Origin: Fulvivirga ulvae
Lineage (GTDB): Bacteria > Bacteroidota > Bacteroidia > Cytophagales > Cyclobacteriaceae
Direction of reading: 5' to 3'
NCBI RefSeq assembly: GCF_021389975.1
Contig: NZ_CP089981.1
Span: forward strand, 1,444,501 to 1,508,500
Length of the DNA: 64,000 nucleotides
In this document: positions 62,527-64,000 of the stretch, piece after piece
How positions within the stretch are numbered: the stretch's first letter is position 1
Layout: every line of letters begins with the position of its first letter
Made by a program: the position numbers and the translations under genes
Notes under the pieces: generated by a model
Database searches by the model: none
What the model was told of the DNA's origin: nothing
What the model saw: the letters and a program-made list of their open reading frames with translations, nothing else

Positions 62527-64000
62527 ATGGGAAAAATTATTGGAATTGACTTAGGAACAACCAACTCTTGTGTTGCCGTGATGGAGGGGAATGAGCCTGT
62601 GGTAATCCCAAATAGCGAAGGTAGACGAACAACGCCTTCGATTGTCGCTTTTCTCGAAGATGGAAAAGGCGAGCGAAAGGTGGGAGATCCTGCGAAAAGG
62701 CAAGCTATAACCAATCCTCACAATACTATCAGCTCCGTAAAGAGGTTTATGGGTAAAAAGTACAGTGAGGTAAGTGAGGAGCGTAAGACCGTTTCGTATA
62801 CTCTTGAAAAAGGTAACAATGATACCGTAAGGGTTAAAATCGGAGACAGACATTATACACCTCAGGAGATATCAGCTATGATCCTTCAGAAAATGAAGTC
62901 TACGGCTGAGGACTATCTGGGCACTGAAATTAAGGAAGCGGTAATTACCGTACCGGCTTATTTCAACGATGCAGAGCGTCATGCTACTAAAGAAGCTGGT
63001 CAGATTGCCGGGCTTGAAGTAAAAAGGATCATTAACGAGCCTACAGCTGCGGCTTTGGCTTATGGTCTTGATAAAAAAGATAAGGATATGAAAATCGCAG
63101 TGTATGACCTTGGTGGTGGTACATTTGATATCTCAATCCTTGAGCTTGGAGACGGAGTATTTGAAGTAAAATCTACCAACGGTGATGTTCACCTGGGAGG
63201 TGATGATTTTGACCAGGTAATTATCAACTGGCTTGCAGATGAATTTAAGAATGATGAGAACGTAGATCTTAGAAAAGATCCTATGGCTCTTCAAAGGTTG
63301 AAAGAAGCTGCTGAGAAAGCTAAAATAGAGCTATCAAGCTCTACTGAAACTGAAATCAACTTACCATACATCATGCCTGTAGATGGCGTGCCTAAACACT
63401 TGGTAAGAAAACTTACAAGAGCAAAATTTGAGCAACTTTCTGATGACCTGGTTAGAAGGTCGATGGATCCTTGCAAGACTGCTCTTAAAGATGCCGGACT
63501 TAGTGCTTCTGACATCGATGAAGTGATCCTGGTGGGAGGTTCTACAAGAATCCCTAAGATTCAGGAAGAAGTTGAAAAATTCTTCGGAAGAAAACCTTCA
63601 AAAGGTGTAAACCCTGACGAAGTAGTGGCTATAGGTGCTGCAATCCAGGGCGGTGTACTTACAGGAGAAGTTAAAGATGTACTTCTACTTGACGTTACTC
63701 CACTTTCTTTGGGTATTGAAACTATGGGTGGTGTCTTCACAAAATTAATTGAGTCCAACACTACAATTCCTTCAAAGAAATCTGAAGTGTTCTCAACTGC
63801 TGCTGATAACCAGCCTTCCGTGGAGATCCACGTATTGCAAGGTGAGCGATCAATGGCCAAAGATAACAGAACGATCGGAAGGTTCCACCTTGATGGAATT
63901 CCACCTGCTCCAAGAGGAGTACCTCAAATTGAAGTAACATTCGATATTGATGCCAACGGTATCATGAACGTTTCTGCCAAGGATAAAGGTACAGGGAAAG
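62527..64000 (+). CDS. dnaK: Chaperone DnaK (3' end beyond window)
   Basis: 491 codons are visible and the frame is open at the window end. The N-terminal ATPase signature IIGIDLGTTNSCVAVMEG, DLGGGTFDISIL, and ILVGGSTRIPKIQE are intact. The substrate-binding domain begins (DVTPLSLGIETMGGV, LQGERSMAKDN). The C-terminal lid lies outside. DnaK folds proteins with DnaJ and GrpE, which are encoded together 10-12 kb upstream in this window. Confidence 0.97.
   Translation, partial: MGKIIGIDLGTTNSCVAVMEGNEPVVIPNSEGRRTTPSIVAFLEDGKGERKVGDPAKRQAITNPHNTISSVKRFMGKKYSEVSEERKTVSYTLEKGNNDTVRVKIGDRHYTPQEISAMILQKMKSTAEDYLGTEIKEAVITVPAYFNDAERHATKEAGQIAGLEVKRIINEPTAAALAYGLDKKDKDMKIAVYDLGGGTFDISILELGDGVFEVKSTNGDVHLGGDDFDQVIINWLADEFKNDENVDLRKDPMALQRLKEAAEKAKIELSSSTETEINLPYIMPVDGVPKHLVRKLTRAKFEQLSDDLVRRSMDPCKTALKDAGLSASDIDEVILVGGSTRIPKIQEEVEKFFGRKPSKGVNPDEVVAIGAAIQGGVLTGEVKDVLLLDVTPLSLGIETMGGVFTKLIESNTTIPSKKSEVFSTAADNQPSVEIHVLQGERSMAKDNRTIGRFHLDGIPPAPRGVPQIEVTFDIDANGIMNVSAKDKGTGK

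Noticed and set aside
1..64000. tRNA, rRNA, CRISPR array, transposase or phage genes
   Set aside because: None was seen by eye on either strand; a tRNAscan or covariance-model search would be the decisive check for small RNAs.

Overview
This 64-kb window is ordinary chromosome from a Bacteroidota bacterium, most likely of the order Cytophagales. The evidence is gliding-type lipoproteins (GldH, a GldI-like FKBP), a GWxTD protein, a fused SecDF, a Rho with a long charged linker, an F1 epsilon subunit without its C-terminal helices, SPII lipoproteins of the xSC type, few Shine-Dalgarno sites, and promoter elements of the Bacteroidota TTG-N17-23-TAnnTTTG type. No insertion sequence, prophage, CRISPR array, tRNA or rRNA gene was seen.

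Layout. 1-5.6 kb: end of a GWxTD gene, rlmB, a kdsD-manC sugar-phosphate pair on the minus strand, recQ. 5.8-11.8 kb: purD, then an operon ricT-gldH-trkA-trkH. 11.8-19.6 kb, minus strand: a small TonB-C-like protein, secDF, and a tight operon nrnA-FKBP-FKBP(GldI-like)-rdgB-udk-small membrane protein, divergent from ndk. 20.3-26.7 kb: an accessory locus with a periplasmic TPR-CHAT (caspase-like) protein between two Cys-rich lipoprotein genes, divergent from an ECF sigma factor and a membrane anti-sigma-like TPR protein. 26.7-33.4 kb: a kynurenine-pathway cluster (semialdehyde dehydrogenase, SDR, 3-HAO, ogt, kynU, kmo). 33-40.8 kb: MltF-like lytic transglycosylase, SiaC-like and DUF4286 proteins, GNAT, prolyl oligopeptidase, TspO-like protein, serS. 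41-50 kb: rho, TauE, serine dehydratase alpha, Ca/Na exchanger, upp, an M42-like peptidase, then hpt-adk-obgE. 50-52 kb: grpE-dnaJ. 52-62 kb: a surface beta protein, a NatAB-like ABC exporter, an orphan histidine kinase, atpD-atpC, an rluD-type synthase, prfC. 61.7-64 kb: a frameshifted secreted protein and the first three quarters of dnaK.

How genes work together. Purine salvage and GTP handling (hpt, adk, obgE; ndk; rdgB; purD; upp, udk for pyrimidines), chaperones (grpE-dnaJ and dnaK share a TTGGCA-N6-TTG promoter-like element resembling a sigma-54 site), K+ uptake (trkAH) and tryptophan/kynurenine oxidation are the coherent modules. The best candidate for an undescribed system is the CHAT/ECF-sigma locus at 20.3-26.7 kb. 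There a periplasmic caspase-like protein could read an envelope signal and act on a TPR-bearing anti-sigma factor. The CHAT start codon sits in the loop of a perfect 11-bp hairpin. Other points of note are an exact A_AAA_AAC slippery heptamer at a -1 frameshift (61.79 kb), a terminator-like hairpin between atpD and atpC, and a hairpin directly behind the hpt promoter. Starts were revised inward for several genes whose longest reading frames run back into hairpins or promoters.
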